Positions 1-8,390 of a stretch of DNA of 64,000 bases are shown piece by piece; the first letter of the stretch is position 1, and every line of letters begins with the position of its first letter. Both the position numbers and the translations under genes were made by a program. The notes beneath the pieces are model-generated. The model saw only the letters and a program-made list of their open reading frames with translations, searched no databases and was not told the origin of the DNA. This DNA is from JAFGLZ01 sp964390905 (GTDB taxonomy: Bacteria; Planctomycetota; Phycisphaerae; UBA1845; JAFGLZ01), in NCBI GenBank assembly GCA_964390905.1, contig CAYMLO010000004.1:1-64000 (forward strand), in the 5' to 3' direction.

Positions 1-263
1 TTCAGACCGTCGTGGACCACCGAGCCGTAGAAGCAAACGCCGTCGTCCTCCCACGGCCTGTCGCGGACCAAAGCCGGCTGTCCGCCGTTGTGCTTTGTGA
101 CCTCGCCCAGGCCGCGCGCGACGTTCTGGCGATGGGCGATCACGTGGTCGTCGACCAGCAGTTGTTTCCCAAGCCCGATGTCGAGGGGCGCGCCGAGACA
201 AGGCCAAGAGCAAAGAAGAAGAACGGCCCAGACGACGAGGATTCGGTAGGTAGATGCTCTCAC
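1..263 (-). CDS. Secreted LxVDD-type protein, N-terminal fragment (cut by window edge)
   Basis: The reading frame runs off the left edge, so only the first ~87 residues are visible. The start is a GTG at 261-263 with a good ribosome binding site (GGAGAG on the minus strand, 269-274). A Sec signal peptide comes first (hydrophobic stretch ILVVWAVLLLCSWPCLGA). The mature start then reads GLGKQLLVDDHVIA, followed by a segment containing GEVTKHNGGQP and the FYGSVVHD stretch. This LLVDDxxI opening is typical of large secreted planctomycete proteins predicted to fold as five-bladed propellers related to glycosidases and sialidases. The substrate cannot be told from this fragment. The catalytic part lies outside the window. 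Confidence 0.6.
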   Translation of the reverse strand, partial: MRASTYRILVVWAVLLLCSWPCLGAPLDIGLGKQLLVDDHVIAHRQNVARGLGEVTKHNGGQPALVRDRPWEDDGVCFYGSVVHDGL

Positions 264-270
264 GGTTTCT

Positions 271-319
271 CTCCTGTCATCAGCGACAATGCACACCATC
301 ACCAGCCTGAGGTCAAGCT
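271..319. repeat. Dispersed intergenic repeat, copy 1
   Basis: This 49-base segment matches 643-691 in the same orientation at 41 of 49 positions. The best conserved part spells CAGCGACAATGCAC. A shorter related core (CACCATCATCAGGCTGAG) occurs at 2743-2760. The copies sit only between genes, so a mobile or structural intergenic repeat is likelier than coding sequence. Confidence 0.5.
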
Positions 320-516
320 GCGAAAAGGTGTCAGGAACTTCTTTTGGGCGGCGCAGTCGCCGCCTGCGCTGCCTCGGCGCGAAGCTGCGTCGGTTTCGTT
401 GGGGAGCCCAAGCAAGTCGCTCCCACCTGAGGACCCCCTGACGGAGCAAAAGGCGACATTCGAGATGCGATGTCAAAACAGTCGCCCCCCGATGTTGAGC
501 GACGGCGCTTTCCCAC

Positions 517-546
517 TTGACCCAAAGGCGCCCTTGGTCTTACAAT
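517..546 (+). promoter_or_regulatory. Candidate sigma70 promoter (long leader to the gene at 991)
   Basis: TTGACC (517-522) and TACAAT (541-546) with an 18-base spacer. It points toward the beta-propeller surface-protein gene ~440 bases downstream. The match to the consensus is good, but the distance makes the assignment uncertain. Confidence 0.4.
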
Positions 547-642
547 ATGGGAGGTTCCTGGCTGAGCTTCCTGGTCTGTGCATTTTGCCAGGGGGATGGG
601 AGGAACAGTGGGTAGGGAAGAGGCATCAGGGACCTTTGCCGC

Positions 643-691
643 CTCCTGTCACCAGCGACAATGCACGCCATCATCGCGCTGAGGTCCAGCC
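643..691. repeat. Dispersed intergenic repeat, copy 2
   Basis: Second copy of the repeat described at 271-319, in direct orientation 372 bases downstream, with 8 mismatches out of 49. It lies between the candidate promoter at 517-546 and the start codon at 991, so it would be part of that leader transcript. Confidence 0.5.
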
Positions 692-990
692 TCGCGCTGC
701 CGACCCCCAGACGGGCCGACCGCATCGTGGGTCTCACGAGCACAAGACAAAGCGTCGAAGCTTGCCGCGACGGGTATAGCTGGAAAGGGCCGCTCACGGG
801 TTTTGGGTCGTAAGGCACGCACGTAGGGATGTTTACGACGAACGAGAAGCATCGTACCCGTTTGCAGGATATGACAAGGCCCCCCCCTTGTCGGGTCTCT
901 TGGGCGATCCGTAGAATTCCAAGAGCGGTGAAGGAGGAGCCTGCCTGGTTCCTGGGTATCCGGACTTGGTTGTTGTTGGAGGGCACGACG

Positions 991-2628
991 ATGAAGCTGG
1001 GGACGATGACCGTATTGCTGGCTTGCGCCACCATGTTCTGTCTGGTTTGGGTGGGGTCCGCTCAGGCCGACCCGCCGTATTGGCATCGTGTGCTGGTCGA
1101 TGCGGACGGGGAGGACTGCGGGCACTGGTGCTCCTTGGCGTTCGACCCGAACGGAAATCCGGCCGTGGCCTACTTTGACGGGAATGGCGACCTGGTGGTG
1201 GCGCGGCTCGACCCCGATGGCCCCGGCAGCCCTGACGGAGTCTGGAACAAGACCGTCATCGCATCAGCGGCCCAGTGGACCGATGACATGGGTGGGATGA
1301 CGTTGGCTTTTCAGCCGAACGGTTACCCCGCTGTTGCGTACGCATATGGTGAATTCGTCCTCAGCGGCGCCGCGTGGGCGTACGCGTGGGAGGATGCCGG
1401 CGGATGGCATGCCGTGGACATCCCCGTTGGCGACGTAACGCCGGGTTTCCTACCAGACGTCAACAACCGAGTCAGGCTATGCTTCGACTTCGGCGGGCGC
1501 CCCTGGGTGGTTCTGGACGTGGCCTTGCCGCCAAGTGTGGTTGCGCTTGCCGCGACGCCTGCGGGAGGGCCAAGCGGTGCCTGGCAGGTGGGAACGATTA
1601 TCATGCATTGCTCCCCGTCGTCCCCGGCCACGCGGTCCGACTTGGCAATCGATCCCAACGACGGCTGGCCCCACGTCTCCTTCCAGAACCCCGTGCCGGG
1701 CGACGACCCGCCTGAGGAGTGGGTAGGTCTTGGCCAGCACGACCCGGCCGCGCCGCTCGAACTGTACGGAGAGTGGTCCTGGGGAGCCGTGTGCAGTCCG
1801 GATTCGATCGGCGGACCGCAGTATGGCCCGCTTCCAACCTCCCTTGCGTTTGACTCGCTTGGGCGCCCCGGGATCGCCACGTTCCTCGCCCATGGTGGGA
1901 CGCACATCTATTACCTCAGCAGCGCCGCGGGTCCCTGGACGATCAGGCAGGTGGTGGAAGTGCCAGGGCTGTGGGACGATTTCTCGCGCGAGGCGATTCT
2001 GGCGTATCGATCGGACGGGAACCCGGGGATCAGCTACCGGGGCAAGTTGGACGCCACCCACATCTGGCCCATGATGTATACTTGGTTGGACCCGAACGAC
2101 CCGAACGATGTCAACGGCGTTTGGCAGTTCCGGGAGGTGGACGGCAGACCCGTCCGCGGACAGGCCAACAAGGGGCTCTACCATTCCCACGCCATCGATC
2201 CGAACGGGCTTCCAGCGGTCGCGTACTACGATTCGACCTTTGACTGCCTCAGGTACGCCGTGACGGCCGACGAGCCGGACACGTACTCGCTCGACGTAAC
2301 GATTGAGGGAGGAACCGGAAGCTGGGGGACGGTCGAGAAGGACCCAGACCTCGAGCGGTATCCTGAAGGCACGATCGTGACCCTAACGGCCGTGCCCAAC
2401 CCGGATCGCTCGTTCGTTCAATGGAAGATTCTCGACCCGAGGTACCCGGGCGATGCAAACCACGAGATCACGGATGCCAACAACCCCATCCAGTTGGTGA
2501 TGCTCTACGACATGGAGGTCAAGGCCGTCTTCGGCTGCTCCGGAAGTGACGCGTTGTTCCTTGCGATGGTCGGTGCCGCCGTTCTGACGTTGGGAGTGGT
2601 CAAGCTCCGGCGCCGGTGGCTGGCATAG
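991..2628 (+). CDS. Secreted beta-propeller-like protein with InlB-like domain and Cys-TM-Arg C-terminal tail
   Basis: The ATG at 991 is preceded by GGAGGG at 978-983, which decides the start. A Sec signal peptide occupies about residues 1-26, ending in SAQA before DPPY. Residues ~40-430 hold about seven imperfect ~55-residue repeats built around LAFDPNGNPAVAY-type strands, consistent with a seven-bladed beta-propeller. Residues 432-520 form a divergent InlB-B-like domain with WKILDPRYPGDAN. The end is FGCSGS, a transmembrane helix and a KLRRRW tail. The same C-terminal module ends the proteins encoded at 8010-9494 and 41751-45566. The protein is probably exported and tethered by this tail. 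The ligand is unknown. The sequence is rich in DPN/DPND, which may bind calcium (inference). Confidence 0.7.
   Translation: MKLGTMTVLLACATMFCLVWVGSAQADPPYWHRVLVDADGEDCGHWCSLAFDPNGNPAVAYFDGNGDLVVARLDPDGPGSPDGVWNKTVIASAAQWTDDMGGMTLAFQPNGYPAVAYAYGEFVLSGAAWAYAWEDAGGWHAVDIPVGDVTPGFLPDVNNRVRLCFDFGGRPWVVLDVALPPSVVALAATPAGGPSGAWQVGTIIMHCSPSSPATRSDLAIDPNDGWPHVSFQNPVPGDDPPEEWVGLGQHDPAAPLELYGEWSWGAVCSPDSIGGPQYGPLPTSLAFDSLGRPGIATFLAHGGTHIYYLSSAAGPWTIRQVVEVPGLWDDFSREAILAYRSDGNPGISYRGKLDATHIWPMMYTWLDPNDPNDVNGVWQFREVDGRPVRGQANKGLYHSHAIDPNGLPAVAYYDSTFDCLRYAVTADEPDTYSLDVTIEGGTGSWGTVEKDPDLERYPEGTIVTLTAVPNPDRSFVQWKILDPRYPGDANHEITDANNPIQLVMLYDMEVKAVFGCSGSDALFLAMVGAAVLTLGVVKLRRRWLA
2284..2628 (+). other. Region coding the conserved C-terminal sorting-type module, copy A
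   Basis: Encodes the last 114 residues of the propeller protein. These comprise an InlB-B-like domain with a DPRYPGDAN insert, then VFGCSGS, a hydrophobic helix of ~20 residues and a terminal RRRW. Copies B and C lie at 8010-8390 and 45228-45566. Confidence 0.7.
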
Positions 2629-2949
2629 GCGCCTTTGACGTCTGGCCGCGTGGTGTCCACGTGCATCGCGCTGAGGCGAAGTCTCGTCGATCTCATCGTG
2701 GTTCCGGTCGTCGGATCGTCTGGCGATTGATCGGCCAATCCGCACCATCATCAGGCTGAGTTCGATTCCCGTCTTTCGAGCCGCGGACCAAGACACCGGA
2801 TCCTGGCATTCCCGGCGGCAGAACCAGTCGCCGAGGCTTGCCACACCGGGCAAAACCTGACAGGGTGACGCACGCGCGAACGGTCGAGCGCCATCCGCAT
2901 CGACGTCGGCCCGACCGTGGAACCTCCGGGATAGGAAAGGACTCAGCTC
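2629..2949. other. Intergenic region between two plus-strand secreted-protein genes
   Basis: 321 bases without a credible gene. It contains the third, shorter relative of the dispersed repeat (core at 2743-2760) and a weak 5-bp hairpin just after the stop codon. No clear promoter box was seen for the gene at 2950. Confidence 0.5.
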
Positions 2950-5292
2950 ATGTTGCGAAGCATCCTCGCGATCCACGTCGTAACGATTCTGGCGTCGCCC
3001 TTGTACGCACAGACCATCACGCTGGCCAAGGGCGGGAAGGCAACCGCCACGATTGTACTGGCCGACGCGCCCACGGCGCCCGAGCAGACGGCGGCCAGGG
3101 AGCTTGCGGATTCCCTCTCGAAGGTCACGGGGGGTGCGTTCGACGTCGTTGCGGAATCGAAGGCCCCGACGTCGACGTCGTGCGTCTACGTGGGACCCAC
3201 GTCACACGCGAAGCGCCTGGGCCTGGATGCGTCCAAACTCGGTCCCGAGCAGTGGGTCATGCGGAACAGTGGCGAGCATCTCGTCCTGCTCGGCGGCCGG
3301 CCGCGCGGGACGCTCTACGCCGTCTATCGGTTCTTGGAAGACGCCGTCGGCGTGCATTGGTGGAACCCCTGGGAACAAACCGTGCCCCGCACGCCGTCGC
3401 TTGTCGTCAAAGGCCTCGACGTGAAGGACGCCCCGACGTTCCGCTATCGCGACATCTACACGCTGTACGGCAACGACCGCGGACGCTTCGCCGCCCGCAA
3501 CCGGCTCAATCGGCAGGGCGACTCGGGCATCGCCCCGGCGTATGGCGGGGAGATGGACTACGGCCCGCCCTACCACGTCCACACGTTCTACAAGTACATC
3601 CCGCCTGAGACCCACTTCAAGACGCACCCGGAATGGTTCTCGCTGATCAAGGGCAAGCGGACGCACGATCGGGCCCAGCTGTGTCTGACGAACGCGGAGA
3701 TGCGCCGCGAGTTCGCCAGGAAGCTCGAGGCCTACATCGAGACATCCCACGCCGCGGCCAGAAAGGTACACCGACCCGTGCCGATCGTGTTCGACATCTC
3801 GCAGAACGATTGGCGGGGCATGTGCCAGTGTGCGAACTGCCAGGCCATCGCCAAGGCCGAGGGATCCGAGGCCGGACCGCTGCTGGACTTCGTCAACGCC
3901 ATGGCCGATTCGATCAAGGACAAGTACCCCGACGTCTTCATCGACACGCTTGCCTACATGATGACGCAGAAGGCGCCCAAGGCCCTCAGGCCGCGGGACA
4001 ACGTCATCATCCGCCTCTGCGATACGGCCAGCAACTTCACCAAGCCCATCACGCATCGGGAAAACCGCCGGTTTCGCGATCACCTGCTCAGCTGGTCGAA
4101 GATCAGCAAGAACCTGCGGATCTGGGACTACGCAGTCACTTACGCTCCCGGGTACGGCCTGCCGCTCGCGACGGTCCACACCTACGCGGCCGACTACCGG
4201 TTCTACGCCGAGCACAACGTCGAGGGGGTCTTCACGGAGCACGAGTACCCGGTCCTGGCCGACATGCGGGACCTCAAGGTTTGGATGATGATCAAGCTGC
4301 TTGAGGATCCGTACCGCGAGGATGAAACGCTGCTGCGGCAGTTCACCGACGGATTCTACGGACCGGCCGGCAAGCACGTCCGCGAGTATCTCAACAAGCT
4401 CCAGGCCGCTTCGCAGACCAAGTCTAGCTACTTGAGTATGGGCGCCTCACCGGTTCGGCATCGGTACCTGGACCTGGCGTTCATCCGCGACGCGATGGCC
4501 GTCTTCGACCGGGCCGAGCAAGCCGTCGGCGGCGATTCGGTCTTGCTACGCCGCCTGCGACACGCTCGACTGCCGCTGGATCGGGCGGCGGTGCTGCGCT
4601 ATCCGCAGCTGGTACGAGAGTGGGTCCGCGCCGGGCACGATCCCAAGGCTATGCCGCTGGACCGAAAAGCCATCGCCGCGCGATGCCGCCAGACCTGGGA
4701 CGCGCAGATCGACTTTCGGATCCCGGCGGGGCAGCGGGCCGCCGAGCGGCGAAAGGCCGACGCGGAGCTCAAGTTCGTGTTGGGACGTCGCGCCCACGTC
4801 CCGCCCCCCAAGCGGTTCAGCAGCCTGCCGCCGAATGCCCTGTTCGATTTCACGGCCGACGAGACGCGAAACTGGCAGAACATCGTCAAGCGCGTTCCCG
4901 ACCGCGAATCGGAGACCGGCACCGCCAACCGCCTCGAGCTGTCCGACAAGGACATGGCCAAGTACAAGCTGCCCATGCCGTGGGGCCTGTATGACACGGC
5001 CAACAAGCGGAGCGGCGGCACCGGGACCATCAAGCCCACCGACGTGCCCGGGGCGGGATACCACTGGTATCAGATGGGCACGTTCCGGATCGGCCCATCC
5101 TACTACCTTTACTTCTTCTGGAGCTGGATCATCCAGGTCGATATCGGCGGCGTGATCGATCCGATCGATCCGGACCGACCGTTCGATGTCTGGGCGCGGA
5201 TCAAGTTCGAGGGCCCGGGCTTCCCCCACGGCCGCCCCGACGACACCAACGCGATCTGCGTCGAGCGGGTCGTGCTCGTCAAGGCGAAGTAG
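2950..5292 (+). CDS. Secreted DUF4838-type, GH20/GH67-N-like protein
   Basis: 780 residues. An AGGAAAGGA ribosome binding site precedes the ATG at 2950. A signal peptide ends near residue 20 (SPLYA before QTITLA). Residues ~22-150 resemble the alpha/beta domain found in front of GH20 and GH67 catalytic barrels (APTAPEQTAARELADSL; LGGRPRGTLYAVYRFLED). Residues ~150-480 match the DUF4838 layout, with the FRYRDIYTLYG, QNDWRGMCQCANC and KVWMMIKLLEDP stretches. The C-terminal ~250 residues look like a carbohydrate-binding beta-sandwich. Related proteins occur in polysaccharide-degradation loci, but no reaction is established. A role in polysaccharide or N-acetylhexosamine processing is inference. 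It ends 12 bases before the convergent oxidoreductase gene. Confidence 0.75.
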   Translation: MLRSILAIHVVTILASPLYAQTITLAKGGKATATIVLADAPTAPEQTAARELADSLSKVTGGAFDVVAESKAPTSTSCVYVGPTSHAKRLGLDASKLGPEQWVMRNSGEHLVLLGGRPRGTLYAVYRFLEDAVGVHWWNPWEQTVPRTPSLVVKGLDVKDAPTFRYRDIYTLYGNDRGRFAARNRLNRQGDSGIAPAYGGEMDYGPPYHVHTFYKYIPPETHFKTHPEWFSLIKGKRTHDRAQLCLTNAEMRREFARKLEAYIETSHAAARKVHRPVPIVFDISQNDWRGMCQCANCQAIAKAEGSEAGPLLDFVNAMADSIKDKYPDVFIDTLAYMMTQKAPKALRPRDNVIIRLCDTASNFTKPITHRENRRFRDHLLSWSKISKNLRIWDYAVTYAPGYGLPLATVHTYAADYRFYAEHNVEGVFTEHEYPVLADMRDLKVWMMIKLLEDPYREDETLLRQFTDGFYGPAGKHVREYLNKLQAASQTKSSYLSMGASPVRHRYLDLAFIRDAMAVFDRAEQAVGGDSVLLRRLRHARLPLDRAAVLRYPQLVREWVRAGHDPKAMPLDRKAIAARCRQTWDAQIDFRIPAGQRAAERRKADAELKFVLGRRAHVPPPKRFSSLPPNALFDFTADETRNWQNIVKRVPDRESETGTANRLELSDKDMAKYKLPMPWGLYDTANKRSGGTGTIKPTDVPGAGYHWYQMGTFRIGPSYYLYFFWSWIIQVDIGGVIDPIDPDRPFDVWARIKFEGPGFPHGRPDDTNAICVERVVLVKAK

Positions 5293-5304
5293 CGCGTCTG
5301 TCGG

Positions 5305-6690
5305 CTACAGCGTCCATCCATTGCGATACGTCGTGTGGACGAATGCGTTCGCCTCCGGCACGTTGGTGACCTTCATGTTCGGGCCGTCCCAGAGCAGCTT
5401 CTGGCGAATCAAGCACGACCCGCCGCGTTGCTTGCCCGTGCGGACGGCGATCGTGCCGAGCAGGGCCGTCTCGGTGACGGGGCCGGCGAACTCGAAGTTC
5501 GAGCCCGTTGGTTTGCCGGTCTTGCACGCCTCGACCCACTCTGCATGATGGCCGACGGACCGGGGAATCGTCTTGGGCGGGTGCTTGTACGCCTTCATCT
5601 TCGATTCGGGCAGCAGCCGGGGCTTCTGCGCTCCCCATTTCTCGGCGATCAGCTTGCCCTTGTCGCCGACGAAGATGACGCCGTCGTCATGGGGCAGCGT
5701 CCGGCCTGGCTCCAACTCGTCCGGTCGGGGCGGCAGGAGACCACCGTCGTACCAGTGCACCTTCACGGGCGGCATGTCACCGCGGGCGGGGAACTCGAAG
5801 TGGACCATGCAGGCCAGCGGCAGCGTCTCGTCATTGACGGCCGTCGAGCTGGCCTCGACGCTCGTTGGGTACTTCAGCTTCAGGGCGTAAAACACCGGGG
5901 CGAGATTGTGGCTGCCCATATCCCCCAACGGGCCGGTGCCGAAGTCCCACCAGCCCCGCCATTTGAAGGGCACGTACTCCGGATGGTACGGTCGGTTCGG
6001 CGCGGGCCCCAGCCACAGGTTCCAGTCGAGCGTGGACGGGACGGGCGGGGTCTGTTTGGGCCGGCCCACGCCCTGAGGCCAACGACCCCCGGGACGGTCC
6101 GACCAGACGTGCACCTCGCGCACCGGGCCGATTGCGCCATCCTCGATCCATTCGCGGACCAGGCGACAGCCCTCGTAGGACTGGGCCTGATTCCCCATTT
6201 GCGTTGCGACCTTGGCTCGGCGCGCCGCTTCGGTGAGTTTGCGGGCTTCGTAGATCGTGTGCGTCAGGGGCTTCTCGCAATAGACGTGCTTGCCCATCTT
6301 GATCGCCATCATCGCGGCGACGGCGTGCGTGTGGTCGGGCGTGCCCACGACGACCGCGTCGATGTCCTTCTGCCGCTCGAGCATCTTGCGGAAATCGCGG
6401 TATCGTTTCGCCTTCGGGTATCTCCTGAAGGTTGCCGCAGCCCGTTTGTCGTCGACGTCGCACAGCGCCACGATGTTCTCGCTGGCCACGCCGTTGATGT
6501 CCGCCGCCCCACGCCCGCCCACGCCAATGCCGGCGATGTGGAGTTTCTCGCTCGGCGGCGTGCGCCCGCTGCCGCCCAGCACGTGCCGGGGCACGATCGT
6601 GAAGACCCCCGCCGCAGTCGCAGCCGAACTCAACACGGATCGCCGAGACAAGCCGCGTGGTCGCGCCCCGCGTTTCGTCTTGCCGTTCAT
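5305..6690 (-). CDS. Tat-exported Gfo/Idh/MocA family oxidoreductase
   Basis: 461 residues. GGAGGAAGAGCGAC precedes the ATG, fixing the start. The N-terminus has a twin-arginine motif (LSRRSVLSSAA), so export in the folded state is expected. The NAD(P)-binding Rossmann domain begins with IAGIGVGGRGA, and the family lysine motif is YCEKPLTHT. The C-terminal alpha/beta domain follows, including GTGPLGDMGSH. Family members oxidise or rearrange sugars using tightly bound NAD(P). The particular substrate here is not recognisable. The neighbouring DUF4838 protein and pseudopilin suggest a role in surface carbohydrate turnover, which is inference. The usual length of this exported planctomycete subgroup is 430-470 residues, so it appears intact. 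Confidence 0.85.
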   Translation of the reverse strand: MNGKTKRGARPRGLSRRSVLSSAATAAGVFTIVPRHVLGGSGRTPPSEKLHIAGIGVGGRGAADINGVASENIVALCDVDDKRAAATFRRYPKAKRYRDFRKMLERQKDIDAVVVGTPDHTHAVAAMMAIKMGKHVYCEKPLTHTIYEARKLTEAARRAKVATQMGNQAQSYEGCRLVREWIEDGAIGPVREVHVWSDRPGGRWPQGVGRPKQTPPVPSTLDWNLWLGPAPNRPYHPEYVPFKWRGWWDFGTGPLGDMGSHNLAPVFYALKLKYPTSVEASSTAVNDETLPLACMVHFEFPARGDMPPVKVHWYDGGLLPPRPDELEPGRTLPHDDGVIFVGDKGKLIAEKWGAQKPRLLPESKMKAYKHPPKTIPRSVGHHAEWVEACKTGKPTGSNFEFAGPVTETALLGTIAVRTGKQRGGSCLIRQKLLWDGPNMKVTNVPEANAFVHTTYRNGWTL

Positions 6691-6885
6691 GTCGCTCTTC
6701 CTCCAGGGACTGTTCCCCCTCTATCTGCGCAGCCGGGCGCTGCGTCAAGACCAGAATGCCAGAACGTGAGGGTGTCCGGAAGGTCGATAGCGCGCGCGGG
6801 AGAGGAAGTCCCCTGTCGCCCCTTTGAGGCAAGGTGCGGTTGTAAGGAAGTCTTGCCAGCGTCAGCGAGCGACCGGAGATCCCCG

Positions 6886-7929
6886 TTACGGCCAGGGCTG
6901 GATCTCGCCGGATTCCACGTGGTGCCCCCGTTGGGCAAACAGCAGGTGCATCATCCATGCGGAGACGGCGCCGGCTTCGTCAAACCACCGCAGGCCAACG
7001 CCGTTCTGCATGCGGTAGACGCCAAGGCGGGTGTTCGCTCCCAGCTCGAACGTGGGCCAGGGGTCCCGCTCGAGCTGGGCGTGACCGTCATACCAGAAGA
7101 TCCCGCCGCGTCCCCAGAGGAACGGTTCCAGGGTGGGTTCACTGCTGTAGTCGTAGTTCCCGAACCGGCAGCTGGTCCGGGACCCGTGGTAGACCCCCAG
7201 GATGTTGTCCGGGGCGAAGCCATAGTCGTTGCAGTTGTAGCCCGACCCGTTCCCATCGCCCAGCATCCCCGCCGTCGCGACGAACCGGTCGAACTGCTCG
7301 TCCAGGATCATGGGCAGCTCGGACGGGCTGTAGACCCGGGACGTCTTCATGATCGGGCCTTTCACGTCGCCCCAGTCGGTGATCCGCTTGCCCAGCTCGG
7401 CCTCCTCTTCCTGGGGCGTCCGCCAGCGCCGTCCCCACAGCGCCCGAGTGTAGTTCCAGGCGTTGTGCGTCTTGTCCGGGCTGATCTTCCGTTCGAAGTC
7501 CGGACACAGGTACAGATTCTCGAAGCGCGCGTAGCTAAACAGCGTGCCGCCCTTGACGACCACCTCTGCATACTCGCCCCAATCCTCCTCGCGGTTCTTC
7601 GCGATGGTGTTGACGGCCTCTTGAGGATCCGGGAATCGCTGCCAATCGCCAAGCCACGTCTCGATCGCATTCGGACCCGCCGTGACGCCCTCATGCATGG
7701 TCGCCGTGAACGGGAGCGTGTCCTCATAGTCGTCGGCATACATGAGGAACGCCTTTCCGAGCTGCGCGATTCGGCTGAGACATATCGTCGTCCGCGCCTG
7801 CGCGCGGGCTCTGCCCAGAGACGGCAGCAAGATCGAGATCAGCAGTGCGATGATCGCAACGACGACCAAGAGCTCGATCAACGTGAACGCCCTTGCCTGA
7901 CGCGGCACCTGCAGTTCGTGCGCTGGCAT
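6886..7929 (-). CDS. Type II secretion pseudopilin-like protein (prepilin N-terminal methylation motif)
   Basis: 347 residues. The N-terminus carries a type IV prepilin signal (RAFTLIELLVVVAIIALLISIL). Cleavage is expected between Ala14 and Phe15, and the conserved Glu is at +5. AAGGA precedes the ATG. Like many planctomycete pseudopilins, the helix is followed by ARAQARTTICLSRIAQLGKAFLMYADD. The C-terminus contains GIFWYDGHAQ, a variant of the DG motif seen near the end of this family. Planctomycete genomes carry many such proteins, and most lack linked secretion machinery, as here. It is probably a minor pilin or an anchored surface protein. It sits 195 bases upstream of the oxidoreductase gene on the same strand, so co-transcription is possible. 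Confidence 0.8.
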   Translation of the reverse strand: MPAHELQVPRQARAFTLIELLVVVAIIALLISILLPSLGRARAQARTTICLSRIAQLGKAFLMYADDYEDTLPFTATMHEGVTAGPNAIETWLGDWQRFPDPQEAVNTIAKNREEDWGEYAEVVVKGGTLFSYARFENLYLCPDFERKISPDKTHNAWNYTRALWGRRWRTPQEEEAELGKRITDWGDVKGPIMKTSRVYSPSELPMILDEQFDRFVATAGMLGDGNGSGYNCNDYGFAPDNILGVYHGSRTSCRFGNYDYSSEPTLEPFLWGRGGIFWYDGHAQLERDPWPTFELGANTRLGVYRMQNGVGLRWFDEAGAVSAWMMHLLFAQRGHHVESGEIQPWP

Positions 7930-8009
7930 GACGCCAATCCTTCTACTTGGGATCCTTTCCTAGCAAGGATCGCTCTCTAATGTACTTGCCCACAGACCTA
8001 CGTCGCCTA

Positions 8010-8390
8010 CTAGCCTCGCCGGCCCACGTGATGCCGGACGAACACGCCTAGGGCCAGCGCTAGGAGCGTCGCTGCGATGAACGGCGGTACGCCGCCCCCG
8101 CACTTGAATCCCGCCTCGATCACCCAATCGGCGTCCATCGTCAGGTACAACACCGTGTTGGTGTCCTGTGAGACGTAGTTGGAGTCGCCGGGGTGGTTGG
8201 GGTCGAAGATGATCCATTCCTTGAACGACTTGCCCGAGAGGGCCTCTGCCACCAGGACGATCTCGGTCCCGTCGGTGTAGCGCCGCTGTTCGTCGTAGCT
8301 GTTGGGGTCATGATTCGGATCGTCGAGCAGGTCAGGATCGATCGTGACCGTGCCCATGTGCGCATTATTCACCGTCAGGTCGAGCGAGCG
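8010..8390 (-). other. Region coding the conserved C-terminal sorting-type module, copy B
   Basis: Encodes the last 126 residues of the LamG-like protein: InlB-B-like domain with DPNHPGDSN, then FKCGGG, a hydrophobic helix and a terminal GRRG. It is the most diverged of the three copies in this window. Confidence 0.65.

Larger units (their letters stand above)
264..990. other. 727-base intergenic region with dispersed repeats and a promoter
   Basis: No convincing gene lies here; open frames on either strand lack homology signals and ribosome binding sites. It holds two directly repeated 49-base copies of a dispersed sequence (271-319 and 643-691), a sigma70-like promoter (517-546) and a small hairpin with CTCTTGG/CCAAGAG arms (897-925). 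The last ~440 bases would be a long leader of the gene at 991 if the 517-546 promoter drives it. Confidence 0.6.

Noticed and set aside
540..1034. Minus-strand frame in the left intergenic region
   Set aside because: It translates the dispersed repeat and the 5' end of the propeller gene, with no ribosome binding site or known domain.
2745..2775. Possible tRNA T-arm (GTTCGATTCC)
   Set aside because: The flanking bases do not pair, and no anticodon arm or acceptor stem lies at the right distance. The match belongs to the dispersed repeat.
5335..7980. Long plus-strand open frame of 881 codons
   Set aside because: It lies opposite the oxidoreductase and pseudopilin genes, which have clear motifs and ribosome binding sites. 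Its composition (Arg/Pro/His rich, no domains) is that of an antisense shadow in GC-rich DNA.
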